Positions 32,980 to 41,279 of a DNA stretch of 64,000 bases are shown piece by piece. A program made the translations under genes and the position numbers. Source of the stretch: CAVVSD01 sp963837655 (lineage in GTDB: Bacteria; Actinomycetota; Thermoleophilia; Solirubrobacterales; Solirubrobacteraceae); NCBI GenBank assembly GCA_963837655.1, contig CAWIOK010000006.1, forward strand, positions 1 through 64,000. The letters are read 5' to 3'. The number at the start of each line of letters is the position of its first letter. The stretch's first letter is position 1. The notes under the pieces were generated by a model. It saw nothing but the letters and a program-made list of their open reading frames with translations, did no database searches and was not told where the DNA came from.

Positions 32980-34656
32980 CTAACCCACCATGTCGCGCGC
33001 GGCGGCACCGGGCGCGATCATCGGATACGTGTTCTCCTCGCGGGTGACGCGGACGTCGACGACGACCGGCCCCGGGGTCGCGATCGCCTCGCGGACGTCC
33101 TGCACGAGGGTCGTCTTGTCCGTCAGCCGCACGCCGGTGCACCCGTAGGCGTCGGCAAGCTTGACGAAGTCGGGGAAGCGGCCCATGTCGACCTGCGAGT
33201 AACGGCGATCCCAGAACAGCTCCTGCCACTGGCGGACCATGCCCAGGTAGCCGTTGTTGAGGATGAAGACCTTCACGTCGATGCCGTTCTCCGCGCAGGT
33301 CGCCAGCTCCTGCGCGTTCATCTGGATCGAGCCGTCGCCGGAGATGCAGATGACGGTCTCGTCCGGCATGCCGACCTTCGCGCCCATCGCCGCCGGGAGG
33401 CCGAAGCCCATCGTCCCCAGGCCACCGGAGTTGATCCAGCGACGCGGACGGTCGAAGTGGAAGTACTGGGCAGCCCACATCTGGTGCTGGCCGACGTCCG
33501 AGGCGACGATCGCGTCGCCACCGGTCGCCTCGTAGAGGGCCTGCACCGCGTACTGGGGCTTGATCTCGGTGTCCGCCGAGTCCTCGTAGCCCAGCGGGTA
33601 CTTGGCCTGCCAGCCGCGGATGCGCTCCCACCACTCCTCGAGCCGGCCGCGATCGGACTCCGTCGCGCGGTACTCGGTGATGAGCTTCTCCAGGACGTTG
33701 CGCGCGTCACCCACGATCGGGATGTGCGCCGGGATGTTCTTGGAGATCTCCGCGGGGTCCACGTCGATGTGGATGAACTTCGCGCGCGGCGCGAACTCCG
33801 ACAGCTTGCCGGTGATCCGGTCGTCGAAGCGGGCGCCGACCGCGCAGATGAGGTCGGCCTCGTCCATCGCGTAGTTCGCCGCGCGGGTCCCGTGCATGCC
33901 GAGCATCCCCAGCCACTGGGGATCGGGCGCGGGGAACGCGCCGAGCGCCATCAGCGTGCAGGTGATCGGGAACCCGCCCTCGCGGACGAGCTGGGTGAGC
34001 TCACCGGAGGCCTCGGCGTTGACCACGCCGCCGCCCGCGTAGATCACGGGCCGGCGCGCGGCCGCGAGGGCCTTGGCCGCCTGGCGGATCTGCTTCGCGT
34101 TGCCCTCGATCGTCGGCTGGTAGCCGGGCAGGTGCACGTCGGTGACCGGCGCGTACGGGATCTCCGCGCGCGAGAGGTCCTGCGGGATGTCGACCACCAC
34201 AGGGCCGGGGCGCCCGGAACGGGCGACGTGAAACGCCTCGTGGATCATCCGCGGCAGCTCGAGCGGGTGCTGGAGCATGAAGGAGTGCTTCACGATCGGC
34301 ATCGTGATGCCCATCATGTCCGCCTCCTGGAAGCCGTCCGTCCCGAGGAGCTCGGTGCGGACCTGCCCCGTGATGAACACGCAGGGGACGGAGTCCATCA
34401 TCGCGTCGGTGATCGGCGTGATGAGGTTCGTTGCGCCGGGGCCGCTCGTGCCGAACGCGACGCCGACCTTGCCGGTCGCCTTCGCGTAGCCCTCGGCCGC
34501 GTGACCGCCGCCGGCCTCGTGGCGCACGAGGACATGCCGGATTCCCGCGTCGACGAAGGCGTCGTACGTCGGGAGGTTCGCGCCGCCGGGATACCCGAAT
34601 ACGACGTCGACACCTTCCGCCTTCAGGCACTCCATGACGGCATCGACCGCACGCAT
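32980..34656 (-). CDS. ilvB: Acetolactate synthase, large catalytic subunit
   Basis: A 558-residue thiamine-diphosphate enzyme that condenses pyruvate to acetolactate, first step of valine/leucine synthesis (and acetohydroxybutyrate for isoleucine). The catalytic glutamate is in VLVRHEAGGGHAAEGY (about residue 48) and the ThDP motif is GDGSIQMNAQELATCAENG with NNGYLGMVRQWQELFW (about residues 430-470). The ATG at 34656 has an AAAGGAGGT ribosome site, the strongest in the window. A TATCCT -10 about 40 bases upstream would give a leadered message, starting in the gap after the zinc-ribbon gene. I saw no obvious leader peptide rich in branched-chain codons. Confidence 0.96.
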   Translation of the reverse strand: MRAVDAVMECLKAEGVDVVFGYPGGANLPTYDAFVDAGIRHVLVRHEAGGGHAAEGYAKATGKVGVAFGTSGPGATNLITPITDAMMDSVPCVFITGQVRTELLGTDGFQEADMMGITMPIVKHSFMLQHPLELPRMIHEAFHVARSGRPGPVVVDIPQDLSRAEIPYAPVTDVHLPGYQPTIEGNAKQIRQAAKALAAARRPVIYAGGGVVNAEASGELTQLVREGGFPITCTLMALGAFPAPDPQWLGMLGMHGTRAANYAMDEADLICAVGARFDDRITGKLSEFAPRAKFIHIDVDPAEISKNIPAHIPIVGDARNVLEKLITEYRATESDRGRLEEWWERIRGWQAKYPLGYEDSADTEIKPQYAVQALYEATGGDAIVASDVGQHQMWAAQYFHFDRPRRWINSGGLGTMGFGLPAAMGAKVGMPDETVICISGDGSIQMNAQELATCAENGIDVKVFILNNGYLGMVRQWQELFWDRRYSQVDMGRFPDFVKLADAYGCTGVRLTDKTTLVQDVREAIATPGPVVVDVRVTREENTYPMIAPGAAARDMVG

Positions 34657-34697
34657 GCGCGACCTCCTTTCCTGCTCTGGGGACCCAGCGAGGATAG

Positions 34698-34997
34698 CTA
34701 TGCGGATCGCGCCCGCGCGACGGACTCGGGCTCGATGGCGACATCGGGGAAGTCGAGCTCGGTGCCGCAGCGCATGCACATGGCGTCGTAGAGCTTGCAG
34801 AGCTTGCCGCAGCGCGGGCACTGCTTGCGCAGCTCGTCGCTCTCGACGCGGTAGAGGACCGCTGCCACGAGCCCCAGGAACGGGATCGCGCCGGAGATCA
34901 GGAACCACAGGAAGAAGGAGCTGCCCTTCAGCTTGCCGACGACCCCCCCGGCCAAGCCGAAGAAGAAGGCGATGACGAGGTACTCCCCGCCGGCCAC
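34698..34997 (-). CDS. Small membrane protein with C-terminal zinc ribbon
   Basis: A 99-residue protein. Two hydrophobic spans (YLVIAFFFGLAGGVVGKLKG and FFLWFLISGAIPFLGLVAAV, to about residue 48) are followed by a four-cysteine zinc ribbon with CPRCGKLC and CMRCGTEL (about residues 60-80). The GTG at 34997 has a GAGGT ribosome site, and the gene starts eight bases after the stop of a 59-residue membrane protein. Function unknown. It is directly upstream of ilvB on the same strand. Confidence 0.75.
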   Translation of the reverse strand: MAGGEYLVIAFFFGLAGGVVGKLKGSSFFLWFLISGAIPFLGLVAAVLYRVESDELRKQCPRCGKLCKLYDAMCMRCGTELDFPDVAIEPESVARARSA

Positions 34998-35005
34998 CAG
35001 CTACC

Positions 35006-35185
35006 TCAGAGGAGGACGCGAAGCGCCCAGATGACGGCGATCGCCGCCACGATCACGACCACCACGGTCGCCAACCAGGCGACGAAGCCGATCGCGAACT
35101 TGAGGAGCAGCCACGCCGCGACGGCAAGGACGATCACCGCGAGGGCGCGACTGAGGATCGAGGGGCCCGACTTCTCTTCCTGCAT
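35006..35185 (-). CDS. 59-residue membrane protein
   Basis: A small protein with a ten-residue polar lead (MQEEKSGPSI) and two nearly contiguous hydrophobic spans (ALAVIVLAVAAWLLLKFAIG and VAWLATVVVVIVAAIAVIWA). A TATCCT -10-like hexamer (35193-35198) ends seven bases before the ATG at 35185; GAGGGG in the same stretch could instead be a ribosome site. It is the first gene before the zinc-ribbon protein and is likely cotranscribed with it. No family is recognised. Confidence 0.65.
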   Translation of the reverse strand: MQEEKSGPSILSRALAVIVLAVAAWLLLKFAIGFVAWLATVVVVIVAAIAVIWALRVLL

Positions 35186-35192
35186 GCCCCTC

Positions 35193-35198
35193 AGGATA
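35193..35198 (-). promoter_or_regulatory. -10-like TATCCT before the 59-residue membrane protein
   Basis: TATCCT on the minus strand ends seven bases before the ATG at 35185. It probably starts the transcript covering the two small membrane genes that precede ilvB. Confidence 0.4.
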
Positions 35199-35208
35199 TC
35201 GCGGACCG

Positions 35209-35397
35209 CTACGCGTGACGGCGCTGCCTCATCGCTTCGGTGGCGACGGCGAGCTGCTGCGTGCGCTGAGCCTGCAGGTGGGCCCGTGCCAGGCGATACC
35301 GGCGGATCTTCGCCGGCTGGGGGCCTGCCGTCGACGAGGCGGCCGGCCGCGCCGCCGCCTGGAGGAGCACGAGGCGGGAACGAGAGGAGGCGGTCAT
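35209..35397 (-). CDS. Possible 62-residue basic protein (uncertain)
   Basis: An ATG at 35397 opens a 62-residue Arg/Ala/Gln-rich frame (MTASSRSRLVLLQAAARPAA to EAMRQRRHA) that fills the gap between two better-supported genes. CACACT eight bases upstream could be a -10. No family, signal or membrane span is recognisable, and random high-GC frames of this size are common. If it is not a gene, the 267 bases from 35186 to 35452 contain only the promoter noted nearby. Confidence 0.3.
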   Translation of the reverse strand: MTASSRSRLVLLQAAARPAASSTAGPQPAKIRRYRLARAHLQAQRTQQLAVATEAMRQRRHA

Positions 35398-35452
35398 GAC
35401 ACGGAAGTGTGCCGACGCGACCCATCCGGAGATATGGCCCGAGTGGCAAACG

Positions 35453-36133
35453 TCACCAGGACGACGCTGGACCGTCCGTCCGGTCGGTGGCGGACGCGAC
35501 GTCGAGCGCCGGCCGCATCTCGGGACGCAGTCGGCGGCGTACGCGCCCGCGCCCACCGGAGAACGCCAGGTTGGCCACCGTCGCGAAGCCCTGCTCGTCC
35601 ATCCGCAGCGCGAGGAGCAGATGCGCGATCCGGTCGGCCGAGGGGAGCTCCTGATCGGCGACCCCGACGCACCAGCAGTCGACGCGCCGCCCGCCGGAGC
35701 GCACGAGCAGGGCGCCGGCCTCGCCGACGAGCCACGTCCCGAGACGCCCGCGCTCGAGCACGAGCCCCGTGCGGGCGTGCAGGTCGCGCGCATCGTGGCC
35801 CACGAGGTCGCCCAGCAGGCCGAGCGCGGCCTGCTCGGATGCTTCGTCGCGGCGGCGGGCCGGGCGCGTCACGTTCGCGCCGCGGGACGCGTAGAGCTCC
35901 GGGATGACCCACGCGTGCGCGAGGCACACGAGGGCGACGGGCACCGCCAGCGGCTCCAGCCAGACGAGGACCGCCCCCGCGATGACGAACGGGAGGACGT
36001 GCGCGAACGTCGTGAGCGTCCAGAGGCGACCGATATGCCGCAGGCGGTCCGCGTCGATGCGCGGGCGCCAGTACACGGCCGCGGTCTCCGGGAGCACCGA
36101 CGCGACGGTCTCGGACGCCACGGCGCCCGCCAC
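35453..36133 (-). CDS. Conserved hypothetical membrane-anchored protein
   Basis: A 226-residue protein. The first 40 residues are polar (VYWRPRIDADRLRHIGRLWT), followed by two hydrophobic spans (about residues 42-85: FAHVLPFVIAGAVLVWLEPL and AVPVALVCLAHAWVIPELYA). The rest is a soluble domain beginning SRGANVTRPARRRDEASEQA and containing CWCVGVADQELPSADRIAHL. The family is not recognised. The GTG at 36133 starts immediately after the stop of the 74-residue gene upstream (TAGGTG), so the two form a pair. Confidence 0.65.
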   Translation of the reverse strand: MAGAVASETVASVLPETAAVYWRPRIDADRLRHIGRLWTLTTFAHVLPFVIAGAVLVWLEPLAVPVALVCLAHAWVIPELYASRGANVTRPARRRDEASEQAALGLLGDLVGHDARDLHARTGLVLERGRLGTWLVGEAGALLVRSGGRRVDCWCVGVADQELPSADRIAHLLLALRMDEQGFATVANLAFSGGRGRVRRRLRPEMRPALDVASATDRTDGPASSW

Positions 36134-36358
36134 CTACCCGCCCGAGATCGGGCGCCGCAGGATGACCATGTCGGCGTCGACGGGAAGCTCGCGGACCTGC
36201 TCGGCCTGCCCGGGGCCGGTGGTCACCATGGCGAGAAAGCCACGGTCGAGCTCACGTCGGAACGCCTCGACGGCGGCATCGACGGCCACCGGATCGTCGG
36301 CGCGCCACTCGGCCAGGGTCGAATGGCCGGTGCGGTCCATGCGGATGAGACGGCTCAT
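36134..36358 (-). CDS. Conserved hypothetical 74-residue protein
   Basis: A small soluble protein beginning MSRLIRMDRTGHSTLAEWRA with a single central helix (VDAAVEAFRRELDRGFLAMV) and a C-terminal VDADMVILRRPISGG. The arrangement resembles small ubiquitin-like or PAAR-less accessory proteins, but I cannot place it in a family. A TAGCCT hexamer six bases upstream indicates a leaderless start. It is followed without a gap by the 226-residue membrane protein and lies 29 bases upstream of where gatB ends, so it is divergent from nothing and shares the gatB strand. Confidence 0.6.
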   Translation of the reverse strand: MSRLIRMDRTGHSTLAEWRADDPVAVDAAVEAFRRELDRGFLAMVTTGPGQAEQVRELPVDADMVILRRPISGG

Positions 36359-36364
36359 GCGCAG

Positions 36365-36370
36365 AGGCTA
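36365..36370 (-). promoter_or_regulatory. -10-like TAGCCT of the 74-residue hypothetical gene
   Basis: TAGCCT on the minus strand ends six bases before the ATG at 36358, in the 29-base gap after gatB, with no Shine-Dalgarno sequence. Confidence 0.4.
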
Positions 36371-36387
36371 CGCCTCGCCGCGGGGTG

Positions 36388-37809
36388 CTACACGCCGAGC
36401 TTCTCCCGCACGATGCGAGTGACCTCGGCGCCGTCCGCGCGTCCCTTCGTCTCCCGCATGACGTGCCCGATGATCGCGCCGATCGCCTTCATGTTGCCCG
36501 TGCGGATCTTCTCCGCCGCGTCGGCGTTGGCCGCAAGCGCCGCCTCGACGACGCCCTCCAGCTCGCCGGCGTCGCTCACCGCGGACAGCCCCTCGGCCTC
36601 GACGATCGCCGCGGGATCGCCTCCCTCGCTGACGAGGCGCTCGAGCACGGCACGCCCGTTCGCCGGCGTCAGGGAGCGCCCGGCCACCATCCCGACGAGC
36701 GCGGCGAACGCGTCCGGCGTGACGCTCGTCTCCCCCGGGTCCTGCTCGCCGATGCGCGCGACGAGCTCGCCCGTCACCCAGTTGGCCAGCGGCTGCAGGG
36801 GAGCGCCGTCGGCGGCCAGCGCGGCCTCGAAGAAGTCACCGAGCTCGGGGCGCCACGCGAGCTGGCGCGCCGTGTCCGGCGTCAGGCCGATCCCCTCGAG
36901 TCGCTCCTGGCGGGCGACCGGCAGCTCGGGCAGGACCGCGGCCGCCGTGTCGATCATCTCCTGCGTGATCGCGACCGGCAGGAGGTCGGGCTCGGGGAAG
37001 TAGCGGTAGTCGTGCGCTTCCTCCTTGGATCGCAGCGACGTGATGCGCTCCGTGCGCGGGTCGAAGTGCAGCGTCTCCTGCTCGACCTGCCCGCCCGCGC
37101 CCAGGATCTCCTCCTGCCGCGCGATCTCGGCGCGGATGCCGCGCTCGATGAAGCGGAAGGAGTTCATGTTCTTGAGCTCGGTCTTCGTCCCGAGCTCGGT
37201 GCTGCCCACCGGTCGCAGCGAGATGTTCGCGTCGCAGCGCAGCGATCCCTCCTCCATGTTCACGTCGCTCACGCCGGTCTGGCGAAGCGTCGTGCGCAGC
37301 AGCTCCAGCCAGGTGCGGGCGTCCTCTGCGGCGTGCAGGTCGGGCTCGGTGACGATCTCGGCCAGCGGCGTGCCGCAGCGGTTGAAGTCGACGATGCTGG
37401 CGTCCGAGCCGTGGATCCGGCCGCTCGCCCCGACGTGGACGAGCTTCGCCGCGTCCTCCTCGAGGTGCACGCGGTGGATCCGCACGCCGGCGAGCCGGCC
37501 GCCCCGGCACAGGGGCTCGTCGTACTGGCTGATCTGGTACGCCTTCGGCGAGTCGGGATAGAAGTAGTTCTTGCGGTGGAAGACCGACCGCTCGGCGAGC
37601 TCGGACTCGAGGGCCAAGCCGATCGTGAGGACGTTGCGGATGGCCTGCTCGTTGGCCACCGGCAGCGCGCCGGGGAGCGCCAGGCAGACCGGGCACGTCC
37701 GCGTGTTGGGCGGCTCGCCGAACGACAGCGCGCAGCCGCAGAACATCTTCGTCCGCGTCGCAAGCTGGACGTGGATCTCAAGGCCGATGACGGGCTCGTA
37801 GTCGGTCAC
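36388..37809 (-). CDS. gatB: Asp-tRNA(Asn)/Glu-tRNA(Gln) amidotransferase subunit B
   Basis: A 473-residue GatB, the tRNA-binding and kinase-like subunit of the GatCAB amidotransferase, which makes Gln-tRNA and/or Asn-tRNA from the misacylated precursors. The N-terminus EPVIGLEIHVQLATRTKMFC, the zinc-binding cysteines in MFCGCALSFG and TCPVCLALPGALP, KNYFYPDSPKAYQISQY, and the C-terminal YqeY-like helical domain are all present. The GTG at 37809 overlaps the gatA stop by four bases (GTGA). The order gatC-gatA-gatB is the common one. Confidence 0.96.
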   Translation of the reverse strand: MTDYEPVIGLEIHVQLATRTKMFCGCALSFGEPPNTRTCPVCLALPGALPVANEQAIRNVLTIGLALESELAERSVFHRKNYFYPDSPKAYQISQYDEPLCRGGRLAGVRIHRVHLEEDAAKLVHVGASGRIHGSDASIVDFNRCGTPLAEIVTEPDLHAAEDARTWLELLRTTLRQTGVSDVNMEEGSLRCDANISLRPVGSTELGTKTELKNMNSFRFIERGIRAEIARQEEILGAGGQVEQETLHFDPRTERITSLRSKEEAHDYRYFPEPDLLPVAITQEMIDTAAAVLPELPVARQERLEGIGLTPDTARQLAWRPELGDFFEAALAADGAPLQPLANWVTGELVARIGEQDPGETSVTPDAFAALVGMVAGRSLTPANGRAVLERLVSEGGDPAAIVEAEGLSAVSDAGELEGVVEAALAANADAAEKIRTGNMKAIGAIIGHVMRETKGRADGAEVTRIVREKLGV

Positions 37810-39224
37810 CGTCGGGCCTCCGCGCCGTCGAAGCCGATCGCGCCCTCGAGGGCGTGTGCGGCGTCCATGATGCGGTTCTCGCTGAACGCCGGGCCGGCGA
37901 TCTGGAAGCCGACCGGCAGGCCCTCGCTCAGGCCGTTGGGGATCGAGATGGCCGGGATCCCCGCGAGCGGCATCGGGACGGTGCAGAAGTCGGTCAGGTA
38001 CATGCTGAGCGGATCCGAGACCTTCTCGCCCAGCTTGAAGGCGACGCTCGGCGACGTCGGCGTGACGACGAAGTCGAAGCCCTCGAAGACGGCCCGGAAG
38101 TCGTCGGCGATCTTCGTCCGGACCTGCTGCGCGCGGCCGTAGTAGGCGTCGTAGTAGCCGCTGGACAGCGCGTAGGTCCCCAGCATGATCCGGCGCTTCA
38201 CCTCGGCCCCGAAGCCATCGTGGCGCGTGCGCGTGTACATCGAGACGAGATCGCCGTCGCCGTCGTGGCGCATGCCGTAGCGGACGCCGTCGAAGCGGGC
38301 GAGGTTCGACGAGGCCTCGGCCGGGGCGAGGACGTAGTAGGCGCTCAGCGCGTGCTCGGCGTGCGGCAGCCGGCAGGTGTCGACCGTCGCCCCGAGCTCC
38401 TCGGCCAGGCGCAGCGTGGCCTCGAACGCGGCCTTGACCCCCGGCTCGATGCCCTCCCCCGTGAGCTCCTCGGGGACGCCCAGCCGGATCCCGTCGAGGC
38501 GCTCGGCGGTCGGCATGCGCACCGGCTCTGGCAGCCCTAGCGAGGTCGCGTCGCAGCAGTCCTTGCCGACGAGGTGCCCGAAGAGCAGCGCGGAGTCGGC
38601 GACCGTCCGGGTGATCGTGCCGGCCTGGTCGAGCGAGGAGGCGAACGCGATCATCCCGTAGCGGCTGATCGCGCCGTACGTCGGCTTCAGGCCGACGACG
38701 CCGCAGAGCGCGGCCGGCTGGCGGACGGAGCCGCCGGTGTCGGTGCCGAGCGCCCAGGGCACGAGACCCGCAGCGACGGCGGCGGCGCTGCCACCGCTGG
38801 AGCCGCCGGGCACGCGTGTGTGATCCCACGGGTTGCGGACCGGGCCGAACCCGGAGTTCTCGTTCGACGAGCCCATCGCGAACTCGTCCTGGTTGGTCTT
38901 GCCGAGCAGCGCAGCCCCTGCGGCCTGGGCCTTGCGGACGGCGGTCGCCGTGTAGGGCGGCCGGTAGCCCTCGAGGATGCGCGAGCCCGCCTGGCTCGGG
39001 ATCCCCTCGGTGCAGAAGAGGTCCTTCACGCCCATCGGCACGCCGCGCAGCGGTCCGGCCGTGTCGGCGCGCGGGTCGGGGCCGTCGGCGACCCAGGTGA
39101 AGGCGTTGAGCTGGTCGGCGGCCGCGCGCTCGCGGTAGGCCTCGAAGAGCTCGGCGTGGTCGACGTCGCCCGCCTCGATACGCGCCACGGCCTCCGTGGC
39201 GGTGAGGTCCAGGAGGTCGCTCAT
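37806..39224 (-). CDS. gatA: Asp-tRNA(Asn)/Glu-tRNA(Gln) amidotransferase subunit A
   Basis: A 472-residue amidase-signature enzyme that releases ammonia from glutamine. The Ser-cisSer-Lys triad is visible: lysine in GVPMGVKDLFCTEG (about residue 67), the cis-serine in PGGSSGGSAAAVAAG (about residue 142) and the nucleophile serine in LGTDTGGSVRQPAALCGVVG (about residue 166). The ATG overlaps the gatC stop by four bases and the 3' end overlaps the gatB start by four. The small-molecule amidases that share the fold are excluded by the operon. Confidence 0.96.
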   Translation of the reverse strand: MSDLLDLTATEAVARIEAGDVDHAELFEAYRERAAADQLNAFTWVADGPDPRADTAGPLRGVPMGVKDLFCTEGIPSQAGSRILEGYRPPYTATAVRKAQAAGAALLGKTNQDEFAMGSSNENSGFGPVRNPWDHTRVPGGSSGGSAAAVAAGLVPWALGTDTGGSVRQPAALCGVVGLKPTYGAISRYGMIAFASSLDQAGTITRTVADSALLFGHLVGKDCCDATSLGLPEPVRMPTAERLDGIRLGVPEELTGEGIEPGVKAAFEATLRLAEELGATVDTCRLPHAEHALSAYYVLAPAEASSNLARFDGVRYGMRHDGDGDLVSMYTRTRHDGFGAEVKRRIMLGTYALSSGYYDAYYGRAQQVRTKIADDFRAVFEGFDFVVTPTSPSVAFKLGEKVSDPLSMYLTDFCTVPMPLAGIPAISIPNGLSEGLPVGFQIAGPAFSENRIMDAAHALEGAIGFDGAEARR

Positions 39225-39508
39225 TCCGCCTGCGGGCTGGGGACGAGGAAGCCGCCGTCGCGCTCGGCCGGCGCCGCGGCGAGCATGACCTCGCGCGCCC
39301 AGGAAGGTCGCGGGACGTCGGCGCGCAGCGCGCCGGTGACCTCCACGACGTGCGTGGTGGGCGGCACGCCGTCGAGATCGATCTGCGACATGCGGTCGAC
39401 GTGGCCGAGGATGCCGGACAGCTCCTCGGCCATCCGCGTGACCTCGTCGTCGTCGAGCTCCAGACGCGCCAGGCGCGCCACGTGCAGGACCTGTTCGCGG
39501 TCGATCAT
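39221..39508 (-). CDS. gatC: Asp-tRNA(Asn)/Glu-tRNA(Gln) amidotransferase subunit C
   Basis: A 95-residue GatC, the small linker subunit that wraps around GatA and GatB. The N-terminal helix QVLHVARLARLELDDDEVTR and the following SGILGHVDRMSQIDLDGVPP are characteristic, as is the C-terminal LRADVPRPSWAREVMLAAAP. It overlaps gatA by four bases. TAGACT nine bases before the ATG may be its promoter, but the TAG is also the stop codon of the upstream membrane gene. Confidence 0.94.
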   Translation of the reverse strand: MIDREQVLHVARLARLELDDDEVTRMAEELSGILGHVDRMSQIDLDGVPPTTHVVEVTGALRADVPRPSWAREVMLAAAPAERDGGFLVPSPQAE

Positions 39509-39517
39509 CGGCCGTGG

Positions 39518-39523
39518 AGTCTA
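39518..39523 (-). promoter_or_regulatory. -10-like TAGACT before gatC (ambiguous)
   Basis: TAGACT on the minus strand ends nine bases before the gatC ATG. Its first three bases are also the stop of the preceding membrane gene, so it may be a chance match in a 12-base gap. Confidence 0.25.
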
Positions 39524-40036
39524 GGCGCCGTCGTCACGGGGCGGAGGCACGGGGCGAGGGGCACCGCGGACGCTCAGCGCGCGGTCGGTCTGCTCCCGCG
39601 ACGACGCGGCCTGCGTCCGCTCGTCGCCGATCGCGATCCATGCGCCGACGACGATCGCGACGGCGCCCGCCAACCCCGCGTACGCGGGCCACCGGATCGC
39701 CACCTCGGCATCCGACGCACCGACGCCCAGCCCGGGCTCGGCGACGAGCCGGAACAGGATCACGAGCACGGCCAGCAGGCCGACCGGCACCGCGATGACA
39801 CCGAAGGCGAGCGGGCGCGCTGGCGTCACCTCGGTCACGGTGGTGAGCACGAGGCCCAGGCCGAGCAGGACCGTGACGACAAGTGGGATGACCGCGAGCC
39901 AGCCGAGCGCCCGGAACCCGCTCTCGTGGGCGCCCGGCGTCGCCACGTCGTACCACGGCAGGGCCAGCGAGACCGCGAGCGTCAGGGCCCCCAGTCCGGC
40001 GACGACCTCCCCGGCGCGCAGACGTGATGGCGTCAT
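39521..40036 (-). CDS. Four-span membrane protein of unknown function
   Basis: A 171-residue protein with four hydrophobic spans: VVAGLGALTLAVSLALPWYD, then LAVIPLVVTVLLGLGLVLTT, LAFGVIAVPVGLLAVLVILF and YAGLAGAVAIVVGAWIAIGD. A short extracytoplasmic loop (DVATPGAHESGFRALG) follows span one, where a YD pair after LPW recalls other uncharacterised actinobacterial membrane proteins. The C-terminus is a 30-residue polar, arginine-rich tail. It ends 12 bases before gatC and is divergent from galK. Function unknown; the start could also be a GTG at 40042. Confidence 0.7.
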   Translation of the reverse strand: MTPSRLRAGEVVAGLGALTLAVSLALPWYDVATPGAHESGFRALGWLAVIPLVVTVLLGLGLVLTTVTEVTPARPLAFGVIAVPVGLLAVLVILFRLVAEPGLGVGASDAEVAIRWPAYAGLAGAVAIVVGAWIAIGDERTQAASSREQTDRALSVRGAPRPVPPPRDDGA

Positions 40037-40075
40037 ATTCACCGGGAGGTCGCGGCGGGCATGGCGCGGGCACGT

Positions 40076-40081
40076 TAGCGT
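40076..40081 (+). promoter_or_regulatory. -10-like TAGCGT of galK
   Basis: TAGCGT ends seven bases before the GTG start of galK at 40089 and no Shine-Dalgarno sequence is present, so a leaderless message is predicted. Confidence 0.45.
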
Positions 40082-40088
40082 CCCGGCC

Positions 40089-41117
40089 GTGCAGGTCGCC
40101 GCGCACGGGCCGGGCCGTGTCAACCTCATCGGGGAGCACACGGACTACAACGACGGGCTCTGCCTCGCCTTCGCCATCGAGCGAGGCGTCACGGTCCACG
40201 CCGAGGCGACGTTCGACGGCCGCATCTTCGCCCACAGCTCGAGCCTCGGAGAGGACGACGTCTTCGCGGCCGACCACCCCGCCCAGCCCGGCCCCGGGGA
40301 CTGGCGGGGCTTCGTGCGCGGCATGGTCGCCGAGCTGCGGGCCGAGGGTCTGTCGCTCCCGGGGGCGCGGCTGCGGATCGACTCCGATCTCCCCCAGGGC
40401 GCGGGGCTGGCGTCGTCGGCGGCGCTGGGCTCCGCGCTCGCGCTCGCGCTCATCGCGCTGGGCCAGGTGCGCCTCGACGATCCGCTGGACCTCGCGCGGC
40501 TCTGCGCGCGCGTCGAGCAGGACTGGGTCGGCGCGCAGACGGGCCTCCTGGACCAGCTCACGGTGCTGTGCGGGCGCGACGGCCACGCGCTGGCGCTCGA
40601 TCTGCGCGCGCTGTCGCTGCAGCCGGTGCCCCTCCAGTTGGGCGACTGGCGCCTCGTGACGCTCGATTCCGGGGCACGGCACAGCAACGCGTCGTCGGGC
40701 TACAACGCCCGTCGCGCCGAGTGCGTCGAGGCGGCCGCGCTGCTCGGGCGCGAGAGCCTGCGCGACGCGACGCTCGACGATGCCGAGCGACTCCCCGCCC
40801 CGCTCGGCTCGCGCGTGCGGCATGTGGTGTCCGAGAACGCACGGGTGCGCGAGGCCATCGCAGCCCTGCGCTCCGGCGACCTCGAGCACGTCGGCAGGCT
40901 GCTGGACGCGTCGCACGCGTCGCTGCGCGACGACTTCGAGGTCTCCGTCCCGGAGGTCGAGGAGACCGTCTCGCTCATGCGCGGCGTCGGCGCCGCCGGC
41001 GCGCGGATGATGGGTGGCGGGTTCGGGGGCTCGGTCCTTGCGCTGCTGCCGCCAGGGGTCCGCGCCCCCGCCCGATCGCTGCCCGTGCTGCCCGCGGGCG
41101 CCGCACGCCTCCTCTGA
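40089..41117 (+). CDS. galK: Galactokinase (GHMP kinase)
   Basis: A 342-residue GHMP kinase. The galactokinase signature GPGRVNLIGEHTDYNDG is at residues about 7-23. The ATP-binding motif LPQGAGLASSAALGSALALA is near residue 100 and the third motif, GARMMGGGFGGSVLAL, near residue 305. It phosphorylates galactose to galactose-1-phosphate in the Leloir pathway. No galT or galE is adjacent. The GTG at 40089 is chosen because it directly precedes the signature and follows a -10-like TAGCGT by seven bases; the long frame upstream is antisense to the membrane gene. Confidence 0.9.
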   Translation: MQVAAHGPGRVNLIGEHTDYNDGLCLAFAIERGVTVHAEATFDGRIFAHSSSLGEDDVFAADHPAQPGPGDWRGFVRGMVAELRAEGLSLPGARLRIDSDLPQGAGLASSAALGSALALALIALGQVRLDDPLDLARLCARVEQDWVGAQTGLLDQLTVLCGRDGHALALDLRALSLQPVPLQLGDWRLVTLDSGARHSNASSGYNARRAECVEAAALLGRESLRDATLDDAERLPAPLGSRVRHVVSENARVREAIAALRSGDLEHVGRLLDASHASLRDDFEVSVPEVEETVSLMRGVGAAGARMMGGGFGGSVLALLPPGVRAPARSLPVLPAGAARLL

Positions 41118-41177
41118 GCGCAGCGTCGAGGACCGGGTGAGCGGATCGGGGCAGCTGCCGTGTTCCCTTCTCAGATG

Positions 41178-41219
41178 CGCTAGCCAGTGGTTAGCACCAG
41201 TGCTGACCACTCGCTAGCG
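41178..41219. repeat. 42-base near-perfect inverted repeat between convergent galK and uvrD/pcrA
   Basis: GCTAGCCAGTGGTTAGCAC (41179-41197) and GTGCTGACCACTCGCTAGC (41200-41218) are inverted copies with two mismatches, separated by two bases. One further C-G pair closes the outside. It lies in the 162-base gap between two convergent genes, where a bidirectional terminator is expected, but there is no T-run on either side. Each arm contains the rare CTAG tetramer. A protein-binding site is the alternative. Confidence 0.75.
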
Positions 41220-41279
41220 GCGTCCAACCCTCATGGGTGCGCACGCGGCAGACGCCGCCGCGACGCGCGAGGCCGTCGT

